Made by a program: the position numbers and the translations under genes. The notes under the pieces were generated by a model. That model had not been told where the DNA came from. It made no database searches and was given only the letters and a program-made list of their open reading frames with translations. Positions 53,956 through 62,013 of a stretch of DNA of 64,000 nt are shown here, piece by piece; the stretch's first letter is position 1; each line of letters opens with the position of its first letter. Location: positions 434,001 through 498,000 of the forward strand of contig NZ_PYGK01000004.1 of assembly GCF_003014595.1 (NCBI RefSeq). Direction: 5' to 3'. This DNA is from Chitinophaga ginsengisoli. GTDB taxonomy: Bacteria; Bacteroidota; Bacteroidia; Chitinophagales; Chitinophagaceae.

Positions 53956-54711
53956 ATGTTTATTAAGGTATTTGCATCTGCTGCTTTATTCCTTGTCTCC
54001 GCTGTATCTTTCGCCCAGACTGCCGACGAGATGGTTGAACAGGCCAGGCAACTGGAAAAACAAATGAAGGACGACGCTGCCCTTTCTATGTATAAAGACG
54101 CACTCAAAGTGCAACCTGACAACATCGCCGCCCTGACAGGCGCGAGTGAACTGTGCTCACGGGAAGGATTCCGTGCCACGGAGAAGGAAGAAAAAAGCCG
54201 TATCTATACCGAGGCAAAAAGTTACGCAGAACAGGCGCTGAAACTCGCGCCGGAAAATGCAGACGCCAACTATGTAATGGCAGTGGCCATTGGTCGTATA
54301 GCCCTGTCTTCAGGGGCAAAAGAGAAAGTAGCTGCTTCCAAGGAAGTGAAAAGATATGCTGAACTGGCCATCAAATTCAATCCCAAATATGCCAAGGCCT
54401 ATCATGTATTGGGCAAATGGAATTATGAAGTGGCTAATATGAATGCCCTGGAAAAGGCCGCTGCCAAAATGCTGTTTGGCGGTATGCCCCCGGCCACCTT
54501 ACAGGATGCCATTACCAATTATGAGAAATGTCGTAAGATGGACCCATCCTTTCTGCCTAATTATCTCGAACTGGCCAAAGCCTATAAAGAGAACGATGAA
54601 CTGGATAAGTGCATCGAAGTGTTACGCAAAGCAGTAACCTTACGTCCTATCTACCAGGACGATCTCGGTATCAAATCATCTTGTAAAAAGATGCTGGAAG
54701 ATCTTGAATAG
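53956..54711 (+). CDS. Secreted TPR protein resembling eukaryotic RMDN (FAM82)
   Basis: 251 residues. The signal peptide ends near VSFAQ. Several TPR units follow (AALSMYKDALKVQPDN, SYAEQALKLAPENADANY, AKAYHVLGKWNYEVANMN, CIEVLRKAVTLRP). The segment HVLGKWNYEVANMNALEKAA, then KMLFGGMPPATLQDAITNYEKC, closely parallels the core of regulator of microtubule dynamics proteins (LGRW..EV......AA.LFG.PP..T..EAL). Bacterial relatives are periplasmic and of unknown function. It ends four bases from the convergent MATE gene. Confidence 0.72.
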   Translation: MFIKVFASAALFLVSAVSFAQTADEMVEQARQLEKQMKDDAALSMYKDALKVQPDNIAALTGASELCSREGFRATEKEEKSRIYTEAKSYAEQALKLAPENADANYVMAVAIGRIALSSGAKEKVAASKEVKRYAELAIKFNPKYAKAYHVLGKWNYEVANMNALEKAAAKMLFGGMPPATLQDAITNYEKCRKMDPSFLPNYLELAKAYKENDELDKCIEVLRKAVTLRPIYQDDLGIKSSCKKMLEDLE

Positions 54712-54715
54712 TCGA

Positions 54716-56047
54716 TCAGATCGACTTTGCCTTCCATTTTCCACTTTTCAGGTACCAGGCGCTCAATCCGAAAATAATGATCCAGTAGATGAAATCTGCC
54801 AGCCAGGCGATATGCAGGGGGCTGCGCCAGCGTTCTACTACAATACTGCAATACAGCAAGTACCCGATCACTGCCGCGAACTCTATACCCAGGTTCACCC
54901 GGGTATTGCCCGTGCCTGTCACCCCGCTCAGCGATACGCCCGAAATAGCCATCAACAGGGTGCTCAGGGTGATGATCCGCACAGAGGGAATGGCCTCCCT
55001 GATAAGCTCCCTGTCTGTTGTATAGATCTGCAAGATAGTGGATGGGAAAAGGTTCACCAGTATACAAACTATAAAAGCGCATAACAGGCTGATAGTCGCT
55101 ATCTTGCGGATGGCGCTGAATACCTGGTCCTCTTTCCCCTGACCGATCACATTGCTGACCAGCGTGTTGCAGGTGGCGCTCAGTGCCCAGGTGAATACAC
55201 CAAAGAACCCGAAGATGCTCCTCAGCATATTGGAAATGGCCAACGGCCGTTCTCCCAGGTGCTCGATAAAAATGAAGAACACAAACCAGCTGCCGATGCT
55301 GAACAGGAACTGAACGATCAGTGGGGCAGATATGGACAGGATACTGCGGAAGATCTGCCAGGAGGGTTTGAGATATTCAAAGAGATGGAAACGTTTGTGA
55401 AACCCTTTCCCGAAAAGGATACCGTAAGCCACCAGCATACCGGTACTTTCTGCAATTACAGAAGCAAAAGCTGCGCCGTTCAGTCCCAGGGCGGGGAGTC
55501 CGAACTTCCCGAAGATCAGCACATAATCAAAGCCAATATTGACCATTTCCTGGCAAAGGGAGGTGACAGCCAATACTTTAGAGTTGCCACTGCCAATATA
55601 AAAGGCATTGGCCATACTGAGCATCATCAGAAAGGACAATCCCCATATCCGGATACGGATGAAAGACACCGCTGCCTCATAGATCTGCTGGTTATGAAGA
55701 CTATGGGCAAAAAACCAGGGCGCCAGGAACAAGGTAATAGCAATCACGAAGAAAGAAGAACACAGCCCGAGTTCCAGTCCGTTGGAGAATAACTGCCCGA
55801 TGCCTTTGGTGTTTAATTGTCCGGCACGGCGGGCTATCAGTACCTGTAAACCATTATTAAGGCCATAGGCCACCATGTACATGACAAGATAATAAATACC
55901 GGCAATGCCATTGGCAGCCAGTTCAAACTCCCCCAGGCGTCCCAGGAAAGCGGTATTTGTCATGTGATTTATTTGTGGAATAATGAGAGCCAGGCATATA
56001 GGAGCAGCTATTTTTATGATCTGTCGGGTTGTTACTTCAAATTGCAT
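54716..56047 (-). CDS. MATE-family multidrug/toxin exporter
   Basis: 443 residues from the ATG at 56047; a GTG five codons upstream is less likely. Twelve transmembrane helices in two similar bundles are predicted, with the conserved start IIKIAAPICLALIIPQINHMTNTAFLGRLGEFELAANGI. It uses a sodium or proton gradient to expel cationic or other toxic compounds across the inner membrane. Substrate unknown. Its ATG lies 55 bases from that of the divergent DUF3822 gene, so the promoters overlap. Confidence 0.9.
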   Translation of the reverse strand: MQFEVTTRQIIKIAAPICLALIIPQINHMTNTAFLGRLGEFELAANGIAGIYYLVMYMVAYGLNNGLQVLIARRAGQLNTKGIGQLFSNGLELGLCSSFFVIAITLFLAPWFFAHSLHNQQIYEAAVSFIRIRIWGLSFLMMLSMANAFYIGSGNSKVLAVTSLCQEMVNIGFDYVLIFGKFGLPALGLNGAAFASVIAESTGMLVAYGILFGKGFHKRFHLFEYLKPSWQIFRSILSISAPLIVQFLFSIGSWFVFFIFIEHLGERPLAISNMLRSIFGFFGVFTWALSATCNTLVSNVIGQGKEDQVFSAIRKIATISLLCAFIVCILVNLFPSTILQIYTTDRELIREAIPSVRIITLSTLLMAISGVSLSGVTGTGNTRVNLGIEFAAVIGYLLYCSIVVERWRSPLHIAWLADFIYWIIIFGLSAWYLKSGKWKAKSI

Positions 56048-56102
56048 AGCAGCAAAAGTCACGTTTTTTGGTTATTATTGTGCCATATCTAATGTATTAC
56101 TA

Positions 56103-56978
56103 ATGTCTGTGACGTACAATATTCATCCTGCCTTTGCAGCTGATGATACTTCTCTGCTTGAAACTGATCTTACCTCCTGCCAGCTGCTGGTGCTTATTGG
56201 AAAGGGAACGTTCAGTTATGTGGTATATAATCCGGCCATTAAAAAGTTCCTGGCCCTGAAGTCTTACCACTTCCTGCCGCAGAAGACAGCCACAGCAGAC
56301 CTGCAGATGATCGAACAGATATTCGATGCCGACAAGTTGTTATTTACCAACTTTAACCTGGTACAGTTGGCGTTTGACGGAGTCAACAACACACTGGTAC
56401 CGGAGCAACACTACAATCCATCCTTAAAGAAAGATTACCTGCATGTCATCTATCCTGAACAAACGCAGGAACTGGTGCTGGCAGACGTGCTGACGGACCA
56501 GCAACTAGTGAATATCTACGCTGTTGACAAGGATGTGATGGGATACCTGAGAAAAGAATTTTCTACTGATAAAGTGATCCACGCCAACACGGGATTACTG
56601 AAGTCATACCGTTTTGACAGCGACTTCCTGGAGCTGAACGGGGTGGCCTATGTTGACATTCAGCAGCATAAATTCTCGCTGACCATCTTCCGGTTCGGCA
56701 AACTGTTGATACAACAGGACGTAACCAGCCAGACAGGGCTGGACGTGGTATATCACCTGGTGAACATCCTGCGTCAGACAGGCCTGGATGAGCAGCTGGT
56801 GAAAGTGAAAGTGGGAGGGGCGGTCACTTCCGATTCCCAGATCCATGAAGAATTACGCCGCTTTATTCCCAAGCTGGAATGGATGCCGCGCCTGCCGGGC
56901 TTTGGATATATTCCCAAGATGGAAGAGATCCCCGGCTATTATTTCAATAACCTTTATGCAATGGCATTATGCGTATAA
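56103..56978 (+). CDS. DUF3822 family protein
   Basis: 291 residues from the ATG at 56103; the open frame begins earlier but overlaps the divergent MATE gene. The sequence has an actin/ASKHA-like look (LLVLIGKGTFSYVVYNP, VLADVLTDQQLVNIYAVDKDVM, YRFDSDFLELNGVAYVDIQQHKFSLTIFRFGKLLIQQDV) and matches my memory of DUF3822, a Bacteroidota family of unknown function found next to rsmD. Its last 10 bases overlap rsmD, which indicates translational coupling. Confidence 0.82.
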   Translation: MSVTYNIHPAFAADDTSLLETDLTSCQLLVLIGKGTFSYVVYNPAIKKFLALKSYHFLPQKTATADLQMIEQIFDADKLLFTNFNLVQLAFDGVNNTLVPEQHYNPSLKKDYLHVIYPEQTQELVLADVLTDQQLVNIYAVDKDVMGYLRKEFSTDKVIHANTGLLKSYRFDSDFLELNGVAYVDIQQHKFSLTIFRFGKLLIQQDVTSQTGLDVVYHLVNILRQTGLDEQLVKVKVGGAVTSDSQIHEELRRFIPKLEWMPRLPGFGYIPKMEEIPGYYFNNLYAMALCV

Positions 56979-57520
56979 TCGGTGGAGAAAAGGGAGGATT
57001 GCGGTTCCAGCCGCCGGCACATATGCCGCATACCCGGCCAACAACCGATATCGCAAAAGGTGGGCTGTTTAACATCCTGGAGAATAACCTGGACTTTCCT
57101 ACACTGAAAACCCTGGATATTTTCGGCGGAACAGGCAGCATCAGTTACGAACTGGCATCAAGGGGAGTAACGGATCTGACAATCGTGGAGAAAGATCCTG
57201 AGATGGCCGATTTCATCAAGAAAACAGCCAAGACACTTGACGTACCATTGAAGCTGCAGCGTATGGACGTGTTCAAATACCTGGAGCAGTGTACAGAAAA
57301 GTTCAATTTTATATTTGCGGGACCGCCATATGCGCTGACTACCATAGACCAGTTGCCACTGATCATTTTTGAAAGGCAGTTGCTGGAGCCCGAAGGATGG
57401 TTTGTGCTGGAACATACTCCCCGCAATAACTATAAAAATTACGCGTACTACCGTACAGAGCGTAATTATGGTACCACCATCTTTTCGATCTTTATAAACA
57501 GAGAGGAGCTGAAAAAATAA
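56969..57520 (+). CDS. rsmD: 16S rRNA (guanine966-N2)-methyltransferase RsmD, with altered catalytic motif
   Basis: 183 residues. RsmD methylates G966 in 16S rRNA. RPTTDIAKGGLFNIL at 23-37 and the SAM site LDIFGGTGSISYE at 49-61 identify the family. Motif IV is normally (D/N)PP(Y/F); here it reads AGPPY at 117-121, with Gly in place of the catalytic Asp (codon GGA at this position). Everything else looks intact. It overlaps DUF3822 by 10 bases and is followed 6 bases later by coaD, so all three form one operon. Confidence 0.85.
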   Translation: MRIIGGEKGGLRFQPPAHMPHTRPTTDIAKGGLFNILENNLDFPTLKTLDIFGGTGSISYELASRGVTDLTIVEKDPEMADFIKKTAKTLDVPLKLQRMDVFKYLEQCTEKFNFIFAGPPYALTTIDQLPLIIFERQLLEPEGWFVLEHTPRNNYKNYAYYRTERNYGTTIFSIFINREELKK

Positions 57521-57526
57521 ACTGGC

Positions 57527-58000
57527 ATGAAACGTATTTGTTTATTCCCCGGTACATTCGATCCGATCACACTGGGGCATACTGATGTTATAGACCGTTC
57601 GCTGGACCTTTTTGATGAAATAGTGGTAGGGATAGGAGTCAATTCAGCCAAAACACCTATGTTTTCCCTGGAGCAGAGAATGCAATGGATCCGGGATATT
57701 TACAGTCATACACCTAAAGTGAAAGTGATCTCTTACGAGGGACTGACCATTAAGAGTTGTAAGGAAGTTGGCGCTCAGTTTATATTACGGGGTATTCGCA
57801 GTATCGGCGATTTTGAATATGAAAAAGCAATCGCTGATGTAAACCGTATGATGGACAGTAGCATTGAAACTATTTTCCTGAGCTGTTCGCCCCGTTATTC
57901 CACATTGGCTTCCTCACTGGTACGGGACGTGCTGAAATATGACGGAGATGCCTCCCAGTTATTGCCTGAAAATATTCTCAGGGAATTAAAGAAAGCGTAA
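57527..58000 (+). CDS. coaD: Pantetheine-phosphate adenylyltransferase
   Basis: 157 residues. It adenylates 4'-phosphopantetheine, the next-to-last step of CoA synthesis; the last enzyme, CoaE, is encoded at 36398. GTFDPITLGH at 9-18 is the T/HxGH nucleotide-binding signature. RGIRSIGDFEYE and the STLASSLVRD segment are the conserved late motifs. It is in the same operon as rsmD and DUF3822. Confidence 0.95.
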   Translation: MKRICLFPGTFDPITLGHTDVIDRSLDLFDEIVVGIGVNSAKTPMFSLEQRMQWIRDIYSHTPKVKVISYEGLTIKSCKEVGAQFILRGIRSIGDFEYEKAIADVNRMMDSSIETIFLSCSPRYSTLASSLVRDVLKYDGDASQLLPENILRELKKA

Positions 58001-58041
58001 GTTCGCAGAATCCATTTTAAACCTTTAATGAGTCATCACCC

Positions 58042-58476
58042 ATGAAACCGATCTGGCACTCTCTGGATGTTTCCCTGGACCAATTGAATGAAACCGGCGC
58101 AAATACCATGGCAAGTTTTCTTGGTATGGAGTTTACAGAGATCGGGCCCGATTATCTGCGGATGATCATGCCTGTAAACGGGCGGACCAAGCAGCCATAT
58201 GGACTTCTACACGGAGGAGCATCTGCAGCCCTTGCGGAGACAGTGGGTAGTGTGGCCTCTTCATTGATTATCGATCATAAGAAACAGATAGCTGTGGGAT
58301 TGGATATCAATGCCAATCATATAAAAGGCGTTACGGAAGGGTATGTGCATGCCATCGCCAGGCCGCTGCATATCGGGTCAACCACCCATGTATGGGATAT
58401 CCGTATTTGTGATGATGATAATAAACTGGTGTGTATCAGTCGTTTAACAGTGGCCATCAGAGATAAAAAGGCTTAA
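58042..58476 (+). CDS. Hotdog-fold PaaI-type thioesterase
   Basis: 144 residues. PYGLLHGGASAALAETVGS near 51-69 is the signature HGG..A.LAE of PaaI/MenI-type acyl-CoA thioesterases; the Glu is the probable catalytic base. Relatives act on aryl-CoA (phenylacetate, 1,4-dihydroxy-2-naphthoyl-CoA) or short-chain acyl-CoA. MenI in menaquinone synthesis is a reasonable but unproven role. It lies 41 bp after coaD and may end that operon. Confidence 0.85.
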   Translation: MKPIWHSLDVSLDQLNETGANTMASFLGMEFTEIGPDYLRMIMPVNGRTKQPYGLLHGGASAALAETVGSVASSLIIDHKKQIAVGLDINANHIKGVTEGYVHAIARPLHIGSTTHVWDIRICDDDNKLVCISRLTVAIRDKKA

Positions 58477-58519
58477 TGCCGGATGCCGGTATGAGCATAT
58501 AGCATTAAGCCCTGGGGGA

Positions 58520-59146
58520 TCAGACAGCGTAACCATCTTTTTCAAATACGTCTATGATATTTTGGTAAGAGAATTTGAGGTATTTGGATAGATGTTCGGG
58601 TTTGATCCACTGAATATCAATAATATCTTCTTCTATCTGTGGAACGGTCAGTTCTGTACCGGTAAACTTCATCTTGTACCAGTAAGTATGTTTCAGGGTC
58701 TTCTTTTCCTTCCAGGTATAAAAATGGAAGGTTTCCCCGATCTTATGTTCAAGCGTGATTGTGTGTAACCCTGTTTCTTCCGCTACTTCTCTGACAGCAG
58801 CCCTTTCCAGGCTTTCCCCATCATCCTGTTTGCCTTTGGGCAGGTCCCACTTCCCACGGCGGAACATCAGCAGCACTTCCTCTTCCAGGTTGGTGATCAG
58901 ACCACCGGCAGCTACCAATACCTGGAAATATCCTTTGATGGTTTCGAGCAGCTGCTCAGTATCCGGGTGGACAAAGATCGCCGCTTCCATTTTGCCCGTT
59001 TCAAGCGATTGCAATATCGCCTCTATAGTGGTGGTATCGGGTTCTGTATATAATGTCGCGTCTTTATATTTAGCAGGAATACCCTGGTGGGTGGCCATAA
59101 TGACCAGTGGACGCTCGTTGAGATAAATGACTGTATCTTTTTGCAT
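58520..59146 (-). CDS. NUDIX hydrolase
   Basis: 208 residues from the ATG at 59146. Residues about 1-75 are an extra N-terminal domain (DTVIYLNERPLVIMATHQGIP), and the Nudix domain follows. The Nudix box is G-KQDDG-E-SLERAAV-REVAEETGL and fits Gx5Ex7REUxEExGU. LLMFRRGKWDLPKGK precedes it. It hydrolyses a nucleoside diphosphate linked to another moiety; substrate unknown. It diverges from pyrE with 39 bases between start codons. Confidence 0.87.
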   Translation of the reverse strand: MQKDTVIYLNERPLVIMATHQGIPAKYKDATLYTEPDTTTIEAILQSLETGKMEAAIFVHPDTEQLLETIKGYFQVLVAAGGLITNLEEEVLLMFRRGKWDLPKGKQDDGESLERAAVREVAEETGLHTITLEHKIGETFHFYTWKEKKTLKHTYWYKMKFTGTELTVPQIEEDIIDIQWIKPEHLSKYLKFSYQNIIDVFEKDGYAV

Positions 59147-59150
59147 GGGG

Positions 59151-59179
59151 CAAAAATAAACCGTAATTAAGTATTTTTG
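59151..59179. promoter_or_regulatory. Two opposed TATTTTTG elements between the nudix gene and pyrE
   Basis: On the plus strand TATTTTTG at 59172-59179 ends six bases before the pyrE ATG. On the minus strand TATTTTTG (59158 to 59151) ends four bases before the nudix ATG. Both match TAnnTTTG. No TTTG -33 element is seen for either. If real, both mRNAs would have almost no leader. Confidence 0.35.
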
Positions 59180-59185
59180 CTTCAT

Positions 59186-59833
59186 ATGAGTAAGATCAGC
59201 GAAAAACAGATAGCAGAGAAGCTACTACAGATACAGGCGGTAAAGTTGCGTCCGTCAGAACCTTTTACATGGGCATCCGGCTGGAAGTCGCCTATTTATT
59301 GCGACAATCGTAAGATTTTGTCCTATCCATATGTACGTGACTATGTAAAATCCGAGATGTGTAATGTGGTATTTGAAACATTTGCTGATGCAGCGGTACT
59401 GGCCGGCGTAGCCACAGGAGGTATTCCTCTGGGTGCACTGGTAGCTGACCAGCTGAAGCTGCCTTTTATCTATGTAAGGGCGAAGGCAAAAGAGCATGGC
59501 ATGGGCAACCTGATAGAAGGCGTATTACAGCCGGGTCAGCCGGTAGTGGTAGTGGAAGACCTGATCTCGACCGGCAAGAGCAGCCTGGAAGCGGTAAATG
59601 CTATCCGTGCGGCTGGTGGGGAAGTGATCGGAATGGTCTCTGTTTTTAACTACGGTTTTGATGTGGCGGTAAAAGCATTTGAAGCGGCAAAGGTGCCTTT
59701 CTATTCCCTGAGCAATTACAGTGCATTGATCGAGCTGGCGGTTGAAAAAGGATTGGTATCAGCAGAAGAGCAGGCTACCCTGGAAGCCTGGAGAAGCGCT
59801 CCTGATAAATGGAATGCAACGCCTGCCATATAG
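59186..59833 (+). CDS. pyrE: Orotate phosphoribosyltransferase
   Basis: 215 residues from the ATG at 59186. It joins orotate to PRPP to form orotidine 5'-phosphate in pyrimidine synthesis. The PRPP-binding motif VVVVEDLISTGKSS is near 121-134. FTWASGWKSPIYCDNR is the orotate-binding part, and VRAKAKEHGMGN is the mobile catalytic loop. Alone on its strand and divergent from the nudix gene. Confidence 0.95.
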   Translation: MSKISEKQIAEKLLQIQAVKLRPSEPFTWASGWKSPIYCDNRKILSYPYVRDYVKSEMCNVVFETFADAAVLAGVATGGIPLGALVADQLKLPFIYVRAKAKEHGMGNLIEGVLQPGQPVVVVEDLISTGKSSLEAVNAIRAAGGEVIGMVSVFNYGFDVAVKAFEAAKVPFYSLSNYSALIELAVEKGLVSAEEQATLEAWRSAPDKWNATPAI

Positions 59834-59903
59834 GATGCCGTTCTTACCAAAAGATATTTCAGTTAACAAGTATTTACTATATTAGGATCGTAAAAAGTAA
59901 CTT

Positions 59904-60275
59904 ATGCGTATCGTTAAACTTGTAATGGTATTATTATTTGCGGGTATTGGTATTACAATGGGCCAGACAAAGAAAGGCACCATGGTAACTGCCAAAATAA
60001 GCACCCCGACAGTGCAGTGCGAACAATGTAAAAATCGCATAGAAAGATACCTTTCCAGAGAAGAGGGAGTGCAATCCTCTAAAGTGGACTTCAAAAAAGG
60101 TATTACGACCGTGAAATTTTTCAGTGATCGTACCAATATAGAAAATGTGAAGACGGCAATTGCGAATGCGGGGTATGATGCAGACAATGTAACTGCAAAT
60201 GAGGAGGCTTACGCCAAATTACCTACCTGCTGTAAAAAGCCGGAAGATGGTGGTGGTGAAAACAAGAAACACTAA
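59904..60275 (+). CDS. Secreted heavy-metal-associated (HMA) domain protein
   Basis: 123 residues with a signal peptide ending near ITMGQ. One ferredoxin-like HMA domain (about 30-98) with the metal-binding pair C39 and C42 in VQCEQCKNRIE; the usual Met before the first Cys is absent. ISTPTVQC and VKTAIANAGYDADNV are typical. The tail contains CCKKP, a possible second metal site. It probably carries or buffers copper in the periplasm, which is inferred from the domain only. Ends at the bidirectional terminator at 60299. Confidence 0.83.
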   Translation: MRIVKLVMVLLFAGIGITMGQTKKGTMVTAKISTPTVQCEQCKNRIERYLSREEGVQSSKVDFKKGITTVKFFSDRTNIENVKTAIANAGYDADNVTANEEAYAKLPTCCKKPEDGGGENKKH

Positions 60276-60298
60276 GCCCATTGGAAAAGCGTATTAAC

Positions 60299-60334
60299 GA
60301 AAAGGCCTCGGTTGCATCGCAACGAGGCCTTTTT
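60299..60334. terminator. Bidirectional terminator between the HMA and LEA14-like genes
   Basis: AAAGGCCTCGttgc pairs on its outer part with CGAGGCCTTTTT (GGCCTCG/CGAGGCC plus TTGC/GCAA). It has an A-run on the left and a T-run on the right. Confidence 0.9.
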
Positions 60335-60353
60335 AGTTTTTACACGGTTATGA

Positions 60354-60809
60354 TCAGAAAAACTTGAGTGGCTGTTTTGTTTCACATTTTATCGGGAACG
60401 GCAGATAAACTCCTCCTTTACCTACTTTACAATTTCCCGTTGCCTTAATGGTAACCTCTTTATTCATGAGGGCGCCTAAAGCATTTTTAAAGACGTTATC
60501 CATGTTCACCTCCAGTTTCACCGGAAAGTAAAAAGTATCCCTTGCCGGTATGGCGATCATGGTATCCTGAACGGAATGTCCGACTGGGGTATCGTCAAAG
60601 AAAAGATCGAAGGAAGCATCCTTCAGTTTCAGTTTAAAGTTATTCGGATTATAGTAAGCCAGGGTCAGCCGTACGACACTTTTGGAAAAGCCGAGGTTGT
60701 CAAAATTGATTCCTGCAACCCTGACAAATTCCAGATCTTTTGCCTTTTCGCATGAACTAACTACGCCCCAGATTGTCATAATAAGTATACCCAGTCTGAA
60801 AAATCTCAT
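60354..60809 (-). CDS. LEA14-like (LEA type 2/WHy) lipoprotein
   Basis: 151 residues. The lipobox is VSSC. The domain (about 35-135) is a beta-sandwich with VRLTLAYYNPNNFKLKLKDASFDLFFDDTPVGHS broken over strands; Y.NPN.F.L is the mark of LEA type 2/WHy proteins. Found in many Bacteroidota envelopes, role unknown. It is convergent with the HMA gene and diverges from the WbqC gene. Confidence 0.83.
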   Translation of the reverse strand: MRFFRLGILIMTIWGVVSSCEKAKDLEFVRVAGINFDNLGFSKSVVRLTLAYYNPNNFKLKLKDASFDLFFDDTPVGHSVQDTMIAIPARDTFYFPVKLEVNMDNVFKNALGALMNKEVTIKATGNCKVGKGGVYLPFPIKCETKQPLKFF

Positions 60810-61146
60810 GACAAATTTTTATCAAACCTACGGCAAACTGAATAGAACGCCAAGGGATAAAAAGGAATTAGGAAAGTTTTAACGGCCTCAAAACCATAAC
60901 TTAATATTTTACTTTAAGCCCAAAAAAGGATAAAAATGCCTGAAAAAGCTACTAAAGAGTTTAGTAAATTTGCGTGCATTTAATTATTTACTTTAAATGC
61001 CTCATTGCTAATGAAAATAGCATATTTATAATTTTTCTATGAATTGTTTATCAGGAAATTAAGTCTGTTTGTCAGTTAATTAAAGATAAACCTTTCAACT
61101 GCTTGAAACATACATTTTTAGCTTAAAAACACCAATTTTTGACGAT
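60810..61146. other. AT-rich intergenic region before the WbqC gene
   Basis: 337 bases without a gene. A TAnnTTTG match (TAAATTTG, 60965-60972) may be the WbqC promoter, giving a leader of about 170 bases, but no -33 element is visible. Nothing else stands out. Confidence 0.45.
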
Positions 61147-61782
61147 ATGGCAGCTGAGACAAATAAGACAACACTACTTATTGAATCACAATACTTTCCG
61201 AATATTTCCTTTTATAAAACTTTAATTAACCATGATATATTATTGATTGAAAGATATGAACACTACCAGAAGGTGAGTTTTCGTAACCGGTGTTATATAG
61301 CCGGACCGAACGGAAGCATACTGTTGAGTGTTCCCCTGGCCCGCGGAAAGAACCAGAGAACTGTCATGAAGGATGTCAGAATCAGCAACGATGAAAAGTG
61401 GCAAGCCCTGCACTGGAAGACGCTAGTATCTGCTTACCGTCGTTCTCCCTGGTTTGAATATTATGAGGATGAGCTGGGCAGGCTTTTCACCAGAGAGGTA
61501 ACTTACCTCCTGGACTGGAACCTTATGTGCCTGGAATGGGCTAATAAGATAATCGGTATTACTACCCCTGTCATCTTTACGGATGAGTATCATAAGATAT
61601 ATGAGGCCGGTAAGGATATTACTGATGCAAGGGATACCATGCAGCCTTCTCCAAAGGAAGTAGATGAAGACACCGTTCGTTATACCCAGGTCTTCCAGGA
61701 AAGGACTGGTTTCCTTCCGGATATGAGTATTCTGGACTTAATTTTCTGTGAAGGAAAGCGAAGCATTGAGCTGCTCAGATAG
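61147..61782 (+). CDS. WbqC-family protein
   Basis: 211 residues, cytoplasmic. LLIESQYFPNISFYKTLINHDILLIERYEHYQKVSFRNRCYI is the start of the WbqC pattern, followed by GSILLSVPLARGK and TLVSAYRRSPWFEYYEDEL. WbqC-like genes occur in polysaccharide loci of other bacteria; the biochemical role is not established. No sugar-transferase genes are nearby. Single gene. Confidence 0.82.
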   Translation: MAAETNKTTLLIESQYFPNISFYKTLINHDILLIERYEHYQKVSFRNRCYIAGPNGSILLSVPLARGKNQRTVMKDVRISNDEKWQALHWKTLVSAYRRSPWFEYYEDELGRLFTREVTYLLDWNLMCLEWANKIIGITTPVIFTDEYHKIYEAGKDITDARDTMQPSPKEVDEDTVRYTQVFQERTGFLPDMSILDLIFCEGKRSIELLR

Positions 61783-61870
61783 TATAAAATTGACATATGT
61801 ATTTAGCATCAATTGCTTGATATGTAACGTTTTAGCATAATATCTAACCATTTAAAAAAAATTGAAAGTT

Positions 61871-61905
61871 TTTGCCCGGCCAATTGGACAAAATATTTAG
61901 CTTTG
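61871..61905 (+). promoter_or_regulatory. Candidate promoter of the PLP decarboxylase gene
   Basis: TTTG at 61871-61874 and TAGCTTTG at 61898-61905, separated by 23 bases (slightly long). Both elements fit the Bacteroidota consensus. A leader of about 100 bases follows. Confidence 0.5.
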
Positions 61906-62013
61906 CAACCAATTTTGCTGGGTTTCGAACTGACGTAGGTGTGTAAACCAGGAGTTTTCCAGCGAGGGTTGTGATTGCTTTTTACTAATCCTTAAAATGT
62001 TTCATAGGTTTAA

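Noticed and set aside
54711..54725. Palindrome GTCGATCAGATCGAC at the convergent ends of the TPR and MATE genes
   Set aside because: A perfect 7-bp stem with a one-base centre cannot form a normal RNA hairpin loop and has no T-tract. It is probably chance at overlapping gene ends.
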